From: Brevibacillus humidisoli | Lineage (GTDB): Bacteria; Bacillota; Bacilli; Brevibacillales; Brevibacillaceae | DNA: 64,000 nucleotides | Assembly: GCF_020923435.1 (NCBI RefSeq) | Contig: NZ_CP087263.1 | Span: forward strand, 3,677,970-3,741,969 | Reading direction: 5' to 3' | In this document: positions 39,476 to 48,029 of the stretch, in pieces | Layout of the letters: each line of letters opens with the position of its first letter | Position numbering within the stretch: the stretch's first letter is position 1 | Position numbers and translations under genes: made by a program | Notes under the pieces: model-generated | Database searches by the model: none | What the model was told of the DNA's origin: nothing | The model's input: only the letters and a program-made list of their open reading frames with translations

Positions 39476-40791
39476 ATACTCAACTCCCGAATCGTCAATC
39501 GAGTGGCTGTGTTTTGCCGCGGAATCATCGTGGAGACGATTCCGATCACCTCGTTCACACTCTTCCGCACCCCGCCGCCGCCAGCCGGGCCGTTCGTATA
39601 CAGCGCCTCCACCTCTTCCCCAATCCGCGCTGCCAGCTCCGCCGTCGGAGCGATCGCAGCAGCACGCATCCGAACTTCGTAAGGGACGACCTCGGGGGTA
39701 AACGACTTGCGGTGGGTAGAAGTACTGCCGATGCAGTCTATCCGAATCGCCTCGATCTCCTGCTGCAATCGCTGCCGGACGATCTCACCGGCCAGTTCGG
39801 CCCTCCCCGATGCGTTGCCGCCCGCGTAAGAGATCTCCGCTTCGCCGAGAAACCCTGCCTGATACCCGATACTTACTTTTAACATCGATGGTCTTGCGCT
39901 GCCCCGTGCGCCAAACACTTCAATTCGGTTGGGGGCCACTTGACGCAGCTGGACGGTGCTAAAATCAGCGATCACATCCGGCGTGTGATAGGCCATCGGG
40001 TCGGTCACTTCATAGAGCAGCTGCTCCTTTGCCGTAGCCAGCGTAATCACGCCCCCCGTTCCTTCCAGCTTACTGATCGTCGCCCGTCCAGCTTGGTCGA
40101 TGTCGGCATACGGAAAACCGAGATCAGCCAGCTGGGGCACATCTTTTACCCCGGGGTCAGCAAAGTATCCACCCGTCAACTGCCCGGCACACTCCAAAAG
40201 ATGGCCGACAACTGTTCCCTGGGCTACCCGCTCAAGATCATCTTGGCGCCACTGGTAGTGGTGCATCATCGGGGCAAGAAACAAGGATGGATCAGCGACA
40301 CGACCTGTGACGATGATGTCGGCACCACTTTCCAGGGCTGGCAGCAGTGCGTCCGCGCCCAGATAAGCATTGGCGGAGATGATAGGAGCATACGAACGGA
40401 TCGGGCAGCCGCTCTCCAAAACCTCCTGCTCCAGATCGATCCGATCCGTCACCTCATCCCCAGTCACCGCTGCCACTTTTACCGGACACCGCAACTCCTC
40501 AGCGATCTGCACGATCCGTTCTGCCGCAGCCACCGGATTGGCCGCTCCCATATTGGTGACGATCCGAAATCGCTTCTCTCCTAGAATCGGCAGCAGACGC
40601 CTAAACCGCCGCTCCAACAACGGATCGTACCCTTCTTCTGGATTGTGCAGCTTCCGCTTTTGGGCCAACGCGATCGTCCGTTCAGCCAGGCATTCCAGCA
40701 CGAGGTAGTCCAATTCCCCCCGCTCCGCCAACAACACAGCCGGCTCAATCCGGTCACCGGAAAATCCTGCTCCTGAACCTATTCGTAACAT
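39472..40791 (-). CDS. AtuA-like (DUF1446) protein
   Basis: This 439-residue cytoplasmic protein matches the acyclic terpene utilisation AtuA family: RIGSGAGFSGDRIEPAVLLA at the start, NMGAANPVAAA near 80, SANAYLGADALLPALESGAD near 140 and ITGRVADPS-type VTGRVADPSLFLAP near 165. The C-terminal glycine cluster (GPAGGGGVRKSV) is typical. It lies after the CitMHS transporter and before the AtuA-related small protein, all in one sigma-54-driven operon. I infer a role in breakdown of the imported carboxylate; the name reflects family, not a proven terpene pathway. Confidence 0.8.
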   Translation of the reverse strand: MLRIGSGAGFSGDRIEPAVLLAERGELDYLVLECLAERTIALAQKRKLHNPEEGYDPLLERRFRRLLPILGEKRFRIVTNMGAANPVAAAERIVQIAEELRCPVKVAAVTGDEVTDRIDLEQEVLESGCPIRSYAPIISANAYLGADALLPALESGADIIVTGRVADPSLFLAPMMHHYQWRQDDLERVAQGTVVGHLLECAGQLTGGYFADPGVKDVPQLADLGFPYADIDQAGRATISKLEGTGGVITLATAKEQLLYEVTDPMAYHTPDVIADFSTVQLRQVAPNRIEVFGARGSARPSMLKVSIGYQAGFLGEAEISYAGGNASGRAELAGEIVRQRLQQEIEAIRIDCIGSTSTHRKSFTPEVVPYEVRMRAAAIAPTAELAARIGEEVEALYTNGPAGGGGVRKSVNEVIGIVSTMIPRQNTATRLTIRELSI

Positions 40792-40812
40792 GAACCATAC
40801 CTCTCCTCTGTT

Positions 40813-42105
40813 TTATAAAGTGATAGCTCCAACCATAACAGCGACAATGGTCATCACAATCGTCGTCCCAAATGCCCATCCAAAGGTGAATTTCTGGTGA
40901 TCTGCCAGCTCCACACCGGCCAACCCAACCAACAGAAAGGTGGAGGCGGTCAATGGGCTAATCGGAAATCCGGTTGTCATCTGACCCAAAACAGCGGCGC
41001 GGGCTACTTCCATCGGAGCCACACCAAATGCAGCGGCCGCTTCACTAATCACCGGCAGGACACCAAAGTAATATGCGTCAGGGTTAAACAACAGGCTGAG
41101 CGGCATACTGGTCAGTGCGACGAGGATCGGCATGTATCCTCCCATCTCCTGCGGAATCAGTTGCACCAGGCTGGCTGCCATCGCATCAATCATTTTGGTA
41201 CCGGAGAGGATCCCGGTAAAGATGCCGGCAGCAAAAATAATCGCCGCTACCAAGACCACGCCCTGTGCCTGGGCATTAATCCTCTCTTGCTGTTCTTTTA
41301 CATTGGGGTAGTTGACAACCAGCGCAATCACCAACGAGATCATAAAGACGACAGGCAGCGGAAGCCATCCAAATACCAGTGCCGTGATCGTCACAACCGT
41401 CAACAGCAGATTGAACCAAAACAGTTTTGGGCGGCGCAGACGACGTTGTTCCTCTGTCAATTCAGAATGATAGTCATACACCATATCGACTACACCAAGC
41501 CGCTGCCGCTCCTTTCTGCCCAGCCAATAGGCAACCGCCAGCACCCAGATGACGCCAACGATCACCGCTGGTATGATCGGTGAAAAAATCTCTGTGACCT
41601 CCAGCTTCAGCGAGCTGGCTGCCCGCGCCATCGGGCCGCCCCAGGGAACGACATTCATCGTACCGGCACCCAGGGCGACAACACAGGCCATCACCAGACG
41701 GCTCATCCCCAAGCGATCGTACAGGGGCAGCAGTGCCGGGATGGCGATCAGAAACGTAGAAGCGCCTGACCCGTCCAGATGGGCCAGCATGGCAATCACA
41801 GCGGTTCCGACGACGATTTTGAGCGGATCTCCCTTGACCAGTTTTAACACTCGCGAAATGACTGGATCAAACATGCCCGCGTCATTCATCACGCCGAAAT
41901 AGAGGATCGCAAACGCCAGCATGACGCCAGTTGGCGCTACCCCCTTTACACCGTCCAGCATCATCTTGCCCACCTCGGAACCGAAGCCACCGATCAAGGC
42001 AAACACGATAGGAACGGTGATTAGCGCTACAATCACGGAGACGCGTTTGGTCATGATCAAAAATAAGAAGAAAAAAATCGTTAAAAAGCCTAACAGCGCT
42101 AACAT
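40813..42105 (-). CDS. CitMHS-family carboxylate transporter
   Basis: This 430-residue transporter has about 12 membrane segments and the CitMHS features PTGVMLAFAILYFGVMNDAG near 55 and MLAHLDGSGASTFLIAIPAL near 105. Relatives take up citrate or similar acids with a metal ion and protons. The ATG at 42105 has GGGGAGGG five nt upstream. The frame stays open to 42399, but that region holds the promoter and a terminator. A sigma-54 promoter lies 76 bp upstream and the AtuA-like genes follow, so it probably imports their substrate. Confidence 0.88.
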   Translation of the reverse strand: MLALLGFLTIFFFLFLIMTKRVSVIVALITVPIVFALIGGFGSEVGKMMLDGVKGVAPTGVMLAFAILYFGVMNDAGMFDPVISRVLKLVKGDPLKIVVGTAVIAMLAHLDGSGASTFLIAIPALLPLYDRLGMSRLVMACVVALGAGTMNVVPWGGPMARAASSLKLEVTEIFSPIIPAVIVGVIWVLAVAYWLGRKERQRLGVVDMVYDYHSELTEEQRRLRRPKLFWFNLLLTVVTITALVFGWLPLPVVFMISLVIALVVNYPNVKEQQERINAQAQGVVLVAAIIFAAGIFTGILSGTKMIDAMAASLVQLIPQEMGGYMPILVALTSMPLSLLFNPDAYYFGVLPVISEAAAAFGVAPMEVARAAVLGQMTTGFPISPLTASTFLLVGLAGVELADHQKFTFGWAFGTTIVMTIVAVMVGAITL

Positions 42106-42180
42106 GAAATCCCTCCCCACTAATCTGAAATCCGCGAACCATGTACTTCCCACAACGGAGCCGCACATACGTCCGACAGA

Positions 42181-42196
42181 GCAAGCTTCGTGCCAA
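42181..42196 (-). promoter_or_regulatory. Sigma-54 (-24/-12) promoter
   Basis: The minus strand reads TTGGCACGAAGCTTGC, which matches the consensus TGGCACG-N4-TTGC at every fixed base. It lies 76 bp before the CitMHS start codon and downstream of a sigma-54 activator gene; rpoN is 2 kb away. Confidence 0.9.
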
Positions 42197-42225
42197 AAGA
42201 AAAAACCTTGTAAAACCAAGGTTTT
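42197..42225 (-). terminator. Terminator of the sigma-54 activator gene
   Basis: AAAACCTTG and CAAGGTTTT are perfect inverted repeats with a six-base loop and T residues after them on the minus strand. It lies just upstream of the -24/-12 promoter and would insulate it from the activator transcript. Confidence 0.6.
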
Positions 42226-42351
42226 TTCGACCGGTTCGCTCTCATTATTCTCATTGTTTAGAAATCGATAACTGTGACCGAGGGATTCCGTCGCATCGCT
42301 GCTGCGTAGTTGTACGTACACTTGCGTATTTTGCGTTGCTTCCAGTATTTT

Positions 42352-42365
42352 AGAAAGCGCTCTCA
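42352..42365. promoter_or_regulatory. CcpA cre-like site upstream of the CitMHS operon
   Basis: AGAAAGCGCTCTCA resembles cre sites (AAAGCGCTNTCA core). It lies about 160 bp upstream of the -24/-12 promoter, in the activator-binding zone. Nearby, between about 42305 and 42342, three ACGCA direct repeats occur on the minus strand and could be the activator sites. Confidence 0.4.
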
Positions 42366-42392
42366 TTTTTTCTAAGAATATAGAAATGGACA

Positions 42393-43787
42393 TTACCAAT
42401 CCACTTGCAATCGGTTGATCTTGTTGTACAAGGTTGCCAATGATATGCCCAACGCTTGCGCCGCCTTTTTTTTACCTTCCACATCGGAGCCGTACTGCTC
42501 GATCGCAACCTGGATCGCGCCACGCTCCGCTTCCTCCAGCACTTCTTTCAGCTTGGTCACCTGGCGCTTCGGTTGGTCGTCAGCGGGTACCCGTTTGACG
42601 ATCCACTGCGGCAAACTCTCTACGGAGATTTCGGAACCGTCCGCCATGCAGACCGCATAGTCGATTGCGTTTTTCAACTCCCGCACATTGCCCGGCCAAT
42701 CATATTGCTGCAACACCTGCATGGTTCGCTCCTCCAGTCTGCAACTCGTTCCTTTTACCATCCAGTCGATCAGATCAATGATATCTTCCCGCCTCTCCCG
42801 CAGAGGGGGGATGTGCAGGCGGATCACCTGCAGCCGATACAACAAGTCCTCCCGAAAATTGCCTTTGGCAACGAGATGCTGCAAGTCCTTGTTTGTGGCG
42901 GCAACGATGCGCACGTTGATGCTCCGCTCACGAGTATCGCCAATCCGGCGAATTTTTTGCTCCTGCAGCACCCTGAGCAGTTTGGCCTGCAGGTCGAGCG
43001 ACATATCGCCGATCTCATCTAAGAAGAGGGTCCCGTGATCTGCCACCTCAAACAGCCCCACCTTCCCGCTCTTTTTGGCGTTTGTAAAGGAACCAGCTTC
43101 GTATCCAAACAATTCGCTTTCCAGCAGGTCGGCCGGAATGGCTGCACAGTTGACGGGCACAAAGGGACGCCCCGCTCTTCCGCTCTCGTTGTGGATGGAC
43201 TGGGCGAACAATTCCTTGCCCGTACCGCTTTCTCCTGTTATGAGAACCGGCAGGTCGGATTCAGCTGCTTTTTGCGCCAGCTGCACCAGCCGTCTCAGTC
43301 CGCCATCTTTTCCCACGATCTGATGGAATCGGTAGGCAGCTTGATGCAGAGAGTCCATCCGCTGTTCCAAACGACTGATGGTTTCTCTACTCCTATGCAG
43401 TTCCTGTGTCAGCTTGTGAACCTCGGTCAATCCCTTGCAGACGGAGACAGCACCGATGATCACTCCGTTCACGACAATCGGTGCCATGTCTACTACGTAT
43501 TCGTGCCTGCCCTCTTTGCGGTAGATGCCAACTCGGCCCCGGCCATCCCGCAGCGTTTCGGGCAGCAGAGCGCCAGGACGAACGCGGCGGAGCGGCTTTC
43601 CGATGATCTGCTCGGGAGAGACGCCCGTAATCCGCGTGTATTCGGGATTGATCAAGCGAACAATCTCCTGACTGTCGATGACGAGAATCCCGTCGTTGAT
43701 GCTGTCAATAACTGCATTCAGCCATTCCAACTCGCCTGCGTTGTTTGCAGCGCCTATCGCTGCTGCATGCAATGGTTGCCCTCCCAT
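42393..43787 (-). CDS. Sigma-54-dependent activator with PAS sensor
   Basis: This 464-residue enhancer-binding protein has a PAS domain (residues 18-125), a linker, a sigma-54 AAA+ domain (residues 160-385) and a Fis-type HTH at the end (AAQALGISLATLYNKINRL). The AAA+ part shows Walker A GESGTGKE, the sigma-54 contact loop ELFGYEAGSFTNA (GAFTGA variant with S) and Walker B LFLDEIGDM. It probably senses the substrate of the adjacent CitMHS/AtuA operon and drives its -24/-12 promoter. GAGAGGTGG precedes the ATG at 43787. Confidence 0.9.
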   Translation of the reverse strand: MGGQPLHAAAIGAANNAGELEWLNAVIDSINDGILVIDSQEIVRLINPEYTRITGVSPEQIIGKPLRRVRPGALLPETLRDGRGRVGIYRKEGRHEYVVDMAPIVVNGVIIGAVSVCKGLTEVHKLTQELHRSRETISRLEQRMDSLHQAAYRFHQIVGKDGGLRRLVQLAQKAAESDLPVLITGESGTGKELFAQSIHNESGRAGRPFVPVNCAAIPADLLESELFGYEAGSFTNAKKSGKVGLFEVADHGTLFLDEIGDMSLDLQAKLLRVLQEQKIRRIGDTRERSINVRIVAATNKDLQHLVAKGNFREDLLYRLQVIRLHIPPLRERREDIIDLIDWMVKGTSCRLEERTMQVLQQYDWPGNVRELKNAIDYAVCMADGSEISVESLPQWIVKRVPADDQPKRQVTKLKEVLEEAERGAIQVAIEQYGSDVEGKKKAAQALGISLATLYNKINRLQVDW

Positions 43788-43812
43788 GGACGCCCACCTC
43801 TCTCCCCATCGG

Positions 43813-44100
43813 TTAATCGCGCTTGGTTCGTCTCCCCTGCAGCTCCGCTCTCAGCTGCTCCTCTGTCATGATTGAATCAATCGATAGAAACACTTCGTCA
43901 CCATCGATCTGAACGACGGGAATCGTGAGCATATACTTTTCTTCCAAAACCGGATCTTCGGCGATGCTGCGGGTTTCCAGTACGAGAGGAACCTCCGCCG
44001 CTACCGCACGAATGCGCCGCTCCACCTCATCACAGAGGTGGCAGCCGGGACGGCCGAATAGTACGACCTGAAACGCTTCCTGGCGATCTTGCTTGTTCAT
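43813..44100 (-). CDS. Glutaredoxin-like thioredoxin-fold protein
   Basis: This 95-residue protein has a CHLC redox motif in LFGRPGCHLCDEVERRI (residues 11-27) and a cis-proline in TIPVVQIDG near 68, the pattern of DUF836/glutaredoxin-like proteins. It probably reduces disulfides in the cytoplasm. The ATG at 44100 follows GAGGGG. It lies between rpoN and the sigma-54 activator on the same strand; this gene is found next to rpoN in several Bacilli. Confidence 0.8.
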   Translation of the reverse strand: MNKQDRQEAFQVVLFGRPGCHLCDEVERRIRAVAAEVPLVLETRSIAEDPVLEEKYMLTIPVVQIDGDEVFLSIDSIMTEEQLRAELQGRRTKRD

Positions 44101-44192
44101 GGTAGGACCCCTCTTCTTCTCCGCTGTGTTGTCGCGCACTGGCTGCATCCATTGCTCGCCGTTTTCCTCGCATATTTCTGCACAGTTGAAGA

Positions 44193-45572
44193 TCAGGCGT
44201 ATCTCTTCCGCTTGGCAGAAGAAGGGATCATCAACTCTTCCCGGTACTTGGCCACCGTACGGCGAGAGATCTCAATTCCTTCCTTGGCCAACAGCTCCGT
44301 CAGCTTTTGATCCGATAGCGGACGAGATCGATCCTCCGCGTCAACCAACGCCTTGATCCGCCGTTTGACGCTTTCTGACGACGCCGCATCACCGTTGGCA
44401 GTAGATAAAGCAGAGGTAAAAAAGTACTTCAGTTCAAAGACACCCCTCGGCGTCTGCACATACTTGTTGCTGGTCGCCCGGCTTACGGTCGATTCATGCA
44501 GCCCCACCCGTTCCGCGATCTCTTTTTGGGTCATCGGCTTCAATCGATCTACGCCATGCTCAAAAAAATCGATCTGTTTTTCTACGATTGCCTGCATCAC
44601 CCGCAGCAGCGTCAGACGCCGCTGCTCGATACTTTTGGCCAGCCACATCGCCGCATTCATCTTATCCTGGATAAACTGGCGTGCTTCCGACTCACTGTTT
44701 GTCTGCTTCAACATGCTTTCATAAAACCTGCTGATCGTAAGGCGCGGCGTCGATGATTCGTTTACCAGCACCACGTATTCGCCTTCCACTTTTTCCACCG
44801 TCACATCGGGCATCACAAACCGCGTCTCTGTCTGATTGAACGCCGCCCCTGGTCGCGGATTGAGCGAACGTACCAAATCGGCGATCGTTTGCACTTCCTG
44901 CAGATCAATTTTTAACTTTTCGGCAATTCGGGAAAAACGATTCTGCGCTAAGTCATCCAGGTGCTGCTCAATCACTTGCACCGTTTTCTCATCGTCGAGG
45001 CCGGTATGTTGCAGCTGCAGCAGCAAACACTCCTGCAGATTCCGGGCCGCCACTCCTACCGGATCAAAGTGCTGGATCAGCGACAACATATCCTCTACTT
45101 CCTCGAGGTCAACTCCTAATTGCCTGCTGGCTTCTTCCGTCTCAATCTCCAGGTACCCCTTCTCATCCAGATTGCCGATCAAAAACAGGGCAATTTTTCG
45201 CTGGCCGCGCGTCAGTCCCTTGGTATAGCCAAGCTGCTCTTTCAGGTGCTGATACAGATTGGATGATGGAGCATGCACATGATCGAGCGGATTGTAAGTG
45301 CTTTCACTTCTCGCTAATGAATAATCACCGGTTGCCCGGTTGCTGATCAGTTCTTTCCAATCGATTTCCGGCGTCGGTTTCTGCTCCATGGGTGTCTCGA
45401 CCGCTGCGCTGATTTCCTGCAGTTCGATCACCGGGTTTTCCGCTGCCTGATCCTGCAGATACGACCTCAGATCCAGAGCGGAATACTGTAAGATGGTGAT
45501 TGCCTGCCGCAGTTCGGGCGTCATGACCAGTTTTAACGTCTGTTCCTGAAACAGTCCAAAACTCATATTCAT
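44193..45572 (-). CDS. rpoN: RNA polymerase sigma-54 factor
   Basis: This 459-residue sigma factor recognises -24/-12 promoters. Region I (MSFGLFQEQTLKLVMTPELR) starts at residue 3, the core-binding domain spans about 70-250, the HTH is near 350-380 (MTQKEIAERVGLHESTVSR) and the RpoN box is near the end (ISRRTVAKYREEL, residues 437-449). I chose the ATG at 45572; AAGGGGG is about 10 nt upstream. In B. subtilis this factor is SigL. A target promoter and an activator gene lie in the same region. Confidence 0.95.
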   Translation of the reverse strand: MNMSFGLFQEQTLKLVMTPELRQAITILQYSALDLRSYLQDQAAENPVIELQEISAAVETPMEQKPTPEIDWKELISNRATGDYSLARSESTYNPLDHVHAPSSNLYQHLKEQLGYTKGLTRGQRKIALFLIGNLDEKGYLEIETEEASRQLGVDLEEVEDMLSLIQHFDPVGVAARNLQECLLLQLQHTGLDDEKTVQVIEQHLDDLAQNRFSRIAEKLKIDLQEVQTIADLVRSLNPRPGAAFNQTETRFVMPDVTVEKVEGEYVVLVNESSTPRLTISRFYESMLKQTNSESEARQFIQDKMNAAMWLAKSIEQRRLTLLRVMQAIVEKQIDFFEHGVDRLKPMTQKEIAERVGLHESTVSRATSNKYVQTPRGVFELKYFFTSALSTANGDAASSESVKRRIKALVDAEDRSRPLSDQKLTELLAKEGIEISRRTVAKYREELMIPSSAKRKRYA

Positions 45573-45706
45573 CCGGCTCGGCCCCCTTTGCGTCCATTTC
45601 TGTTTCTCTCTGTGTTTATTGTATTCGCGAGCCCTATGCAATTTTCCTGCCAATCCTGTGATGATCCAGTTATTTTCAGATCCGCTTGCAGAATATAGCA
45701 AAAATT

Positions 45707-45728
45707 GCGTATATTGAGAGGTATACGC
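45707..45728. promoter_or_regulatory. Inverted repeat upstream of rpoN
   Basis: GCGTATA and TATACGC form a perfect 7-bp inverted repeat with an 8-bp spacer, 135 bp upstream of rpoN and 79 bp upstream of a tiny divergent gene. It looks like a dimeric regulator site; the regulator is unknown. Confidence 0.4.
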
Positions 45729-45807
45729 ATTGATCAGGTACATGCACCTGCCAGCACTTTAACTTGTGTGGGTTGTACCTAACAAGATGAGAATCGAGGT
45801 GTATGTT

Positions 45808-45888
45808 TTGAACCGTCTGATGAAAATCGTTTTTCTGATACTCGTCCTCTATCTAATCGTGGTTGGCATCGTTAATTATGTTGCCTGA
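45808..45888 (+). CDS. Tiny single-pass membrane peptide
   Basis: A 26-residue frame (TTG start at 45808, TGA at 45886-45888) encodes LMKIVFLILVLYLIVVGIVN, a basic start followed by one membrane helix. GAGGTG lies six nt before the TTG. Short hydrophobic peptides of this kind are common in Bacilli, but with so little sequence the call rests on the ribosome site and composition. It is divergent from rpoN. Confidence 0.45.
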   Translation: MNRLMKIVFLILVLYLIVVGIVNYVA

Positions 45889-45989
45889 TCAGTAAGGATC
45901 GGGTCAGACTAGATGGTCTGGTCCAATATAGCTTAACTGATCTGATAGAAATGCCGTTCGGAATGGGTTGAAAATCCAGGGGATTTCAA

Positions 45990-46018
45990 TTGTCATCCGA
46001 TCGTGAATGATGTATAAT
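45990..46018 (+). promoter_or_regulatory. Promoter of tRNA-Arg
   Basis: TTGTCA (45990-45995) and TATAAT (46013-46018) are exactly 17 bp apart, an almost perfect sigma-A promoter. It lies 51 bp upstream of the mature tRNA. Confidence 0.85.
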
Positions 46019-46069
46019 GAAAAATGCTGACGACAAAACAGTAAAGCGCAATACTCTCATCAGCATTAT

Positions 46070-46148
46070 GCGTCCGTAGCTCAGTTGGATAGAGCGGCGG
46101 CCTCCGGAGCCGCGTCTTGCGGGGGTTCGAGTCCCTCCGGACGCACCA
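46070..46148 (+). tRNA. tRNA-Arg (anticodon CCG)
   Basis: GCGTCCG and CGGACGC form the acceptor stem. The anticodon loop CTCCGGA carries CCG, which reads CGG codons. TTCGAGT is the T loop, and CCA is encoded. The D-stem GCTC/GAGC is intact. Confidence 0.95.
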
Positions 46149-46163
46149 TAATAGACGACAGAT

Positions 46164-46194
46164 AAGGATCGAACCAAACGGTTTGATCCTTTTT
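46164..46194 (+). terminator. Terminator of tRNA-Arg
   Basis: AAGGATCGAACC and GGTTTGATCCTT form a long stem with an AAAC loop, followed by T residues. Confidence 0.85.
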
Positions 46195-46336
46195 GCCGTT
46201 TCAGGCGGAATCGATCTGTGACCAAATCGTGTCAGATGTGCCCAACCCGACGCAAGCTGCCTGTCGAAACATTGAAACAAGCCATACGAGTCCGGTAAAA
46301 TTGGTAATGGTTCGATCTCGTTAGGAGGTGACGGAT

Positions 46337-46624
46337 ATGAATTCACCGCTTGGACGTCTGCGGGTGATTGGCTATATCGAGGGGACTTCCTTTCTGCTTC
46401 TCTTGGGGATTGCCATGCCGCTGAAATACTATTTTAACATACCACAACCGGTCACGGTTATCGGTTGGCTGCACGGTCTGTTTTTTGTGCTGTATCTGCT
46501 CGCTGTCGCTCATGTGACGATTGTTCACCGTTGGTCACTGTTACGCTTGCTGGGCGCAGTGGCAGCTTCCATACTGCCGTTTGGGCCCTTTGTGCTGGAC
46601 GCCCGACTACGCAAAGAAGCGTAG
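46337..46624 (+). CDS. DUF3817 family membrane protein
   Basis: This 95-residue protein has three membrane segments and the DUF3817 features LRVIGYIEGTSFLLLLGIAM (residues 7-26), PLKYYFNIPQPV and GWLHGLFFVLYL. AGGAGG lies eight nt before the ATG at 46337; the GTG at 46328 is part of that site. Its role is unknown. It precedes a glutathione peroxidase gene by 27 bp and may be cotranscribed. Confidence 0.85.
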   Translation: MNSPLGRLRVIGYIEGTSFLLLLGIAMPLKYYFNIPQPVTVIGWLHGLFFVLYLLAVAHVTIVHRWSLLRLLGAVAASILPFGPFVLDARLRKEA

Positions 46625-46651
46625 ACTGGAAAAACGGATGAGAGGGTGAGG

Positions 46652-47143
46652 ATGATGAGCGTTTACGACTTTTCCGCAAAAACCCTGCAGGGCGAAGTGA
46701 AGTCCATCGCCGATTACCAGGACAAAGTGCTGTTGATTGTGAATACGGCCAGCAACTGCGGGTTCACACCTCAATACCAAGGTCTGCAGCGTCTCTATGA
46801 GACATACATGGACCAAGGCTTCGTGGTGTTGGCCTTTCCATGCAATCAATTCGGCGGGCAGGAACCCGGGACCGCTGCTGAGATTGAAAGCTTTTGCAGC
46901 CGCAATTACGGCGTTACCTTTCCCGTGTTTGACAAGGTTGACGTAAAGGGAGCCAACGCGCATCCCCTGTTTCGTCATCTGACCAGCGAAGCTCCCGGTC
47001 TTTTGACAAAACAAATCAAATGGAATTTCACCAAATTTTTCATCGATCGCGAGGGGACCGTTGTCAAGCGATACGCTCCGGCAACTGACCCTGCACAAAT
47101 CGAGGAGGATATTCAACGGTTGTTGCAGTCCGGTACGATCTAG
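46652..47143 (+). CDS. Glutathione peroxidase family protein
   Basis: This thioredoxin-fold peroxidase of about 163 residues has the three family blocks NTASNCGFTPQYQGLQ (residues 33-48, with the peroxidatic cysteine), AFPCNQFGGQEPG (near 65) and WNFTKFFID (near 131). The active residue is coded by TGC, so it is a cysteine and not a selenocysteine enzyme. Such bacterial enzymes reduce hydroperoxides, often with thioredoxin. ATG pairs at 46652 and 46655 follow GAGAGGG, and either could be used. Confidence 0.92.
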   Translation: MMSVYDFSAKTLQGEVKSIADYQDKVLLIVNTASNCGFTPQYQGLQRLYETYMDQGFVVLAFPCNQFGGQEPGTAAEIESFCSRNYGVTFPVFDKVDVKGANAHPLFRHLTSEAPGLLTKQIKWNFTKFFIDREGTVVKRYAPATDPAQIEEDIQRLLQSGTI

Positions 47144-47319
47144 CGATCAAGCCGTGTCGCCTCCCTGATAGCCCTCTCTACCACTTCCGCCAACTACATT
47201 TCTGTCCGGCGGGACATCCATTCTGACACCTTAGCATACATACGATGTGTAGGATCACTGAAATCTGGAACACTAACAGCATATACACATTGAACACAGT
47301 ATGGTGGAGGGCTTTATTG

Positions 47320-47952
47320 ATGAAGGAAACATTGCAGCAAGACTTTTTTACGATTATTCAAGATCGCGGAGCTGTCAAACAATTCGACTCCTCTGTGAAA
47401 ATGACTCAAGCAGAGATTGCCAAACTGATCGAGTACGCTTCGACCGCTCCCTCTTCATGGAATCTGCAGCATTGGAAGTTCCTCGTCATTCACGACGATG
47501 AGGCAAAAAAGAAGCTGCTGCCGATCGCTTACCGACAGCAGCAGGTCATCGATGCTTCCGCCACCATCGCCGTTCTCGGTGACTTCGAAGCAAATAAAAA
47601 TGCGGAAGCTGTTTACGGCCCTGCGGTAGCGGCCGGTGCAATGACAGAAGAAGTGAAAGAGCGCTTGTTGGCTAATATTGAACAAACCTATGCCACAGTC
47701 CCACATGCCCCGCGTGACGAAGCGATTCGCAATGCTTCGCTCGCTGCCATGCAGCTCATGCTGGCTGCCAAGGCGATGGGATATGACACCTGCCCAATGG
47801 GCGGTTTTGATGCCCAGCAGTTGGTGTCGGTGTTTGGGATACCCCAGCGCTACTTGCCGATTCTGCTGATTGCAGTAGGAAAAGCGGCTCAACCTGCTCG
47901 TCCCAGCAGTCGCTTTCCCGCTGATCAGATCATCGTCTGGAACCAATTCTAA
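47320..47952 (+). CDS. Nitroreductase family protein
   Basis: This 210-residue flavoprotein has the nitroreductase fold: DRGAVKQFD near 15, the FMN-binding APSSWNLQHWKFLVI near 45, and MGYDTCPMGGFDAQQL near 150. It probably reduces nitro groups, quinones or similar compounds with NAD(P)H. GGTGGAGGGC is upstream of the ATG at 47320; earlier in-frame starts lack a ribosome site. A terminator follows directly, so it is likely a single-gene unit. Confidence 0.9.
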   Translation: MKETLQQDFFTIIQDRGAVKQFDSSVKMTQAEIAKLIEYASTAPSSWNLQHWKFLVIHDDEAKKKLLPIAYRQQQVIDASATIAVLGDFEANKNAEAVYGPAVAAGAMTEEVKERLLANIEQTYATVPHAPRDEAIRNASLAAMQLMLAAKAMGYDTCPMGGFDAQQLVSVFGIPQRYLPILLIAVGKAAQPARPSSRFPADQIIVWNQF

Positions 47953-47967
47953 TACCATCATGGAACT

Positions 47968-48001
47968 GCAGTCCACTCAACGAGATGAGGACTGCTTTTC
48001 T
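47968..48001 (+). terminator. Terminator of the nitroreductase gene
   Basis: GCAGTCC and GGACTGC form a stem with a 14-base loop, followed by TTTTCTT, 15 bp after the stop codon. Confidence 0.75.
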
Positions 48002-48029
48002 TATATGCGCCGCTCTGTGCGCTCCTTGC

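Noticed and set aside
45886-45946. Imperfect GATCAG/CTGATC stem after the tiny membrane gene as a terminator
   Set aside because: There is no T run and the pairing is interrupted, so I did not list it as a feature.
46652-47143. Selenocysteine glutathione peroxidase
   Set aside because: The active codon is TGC for cysteine and the frame has no internal TGA.
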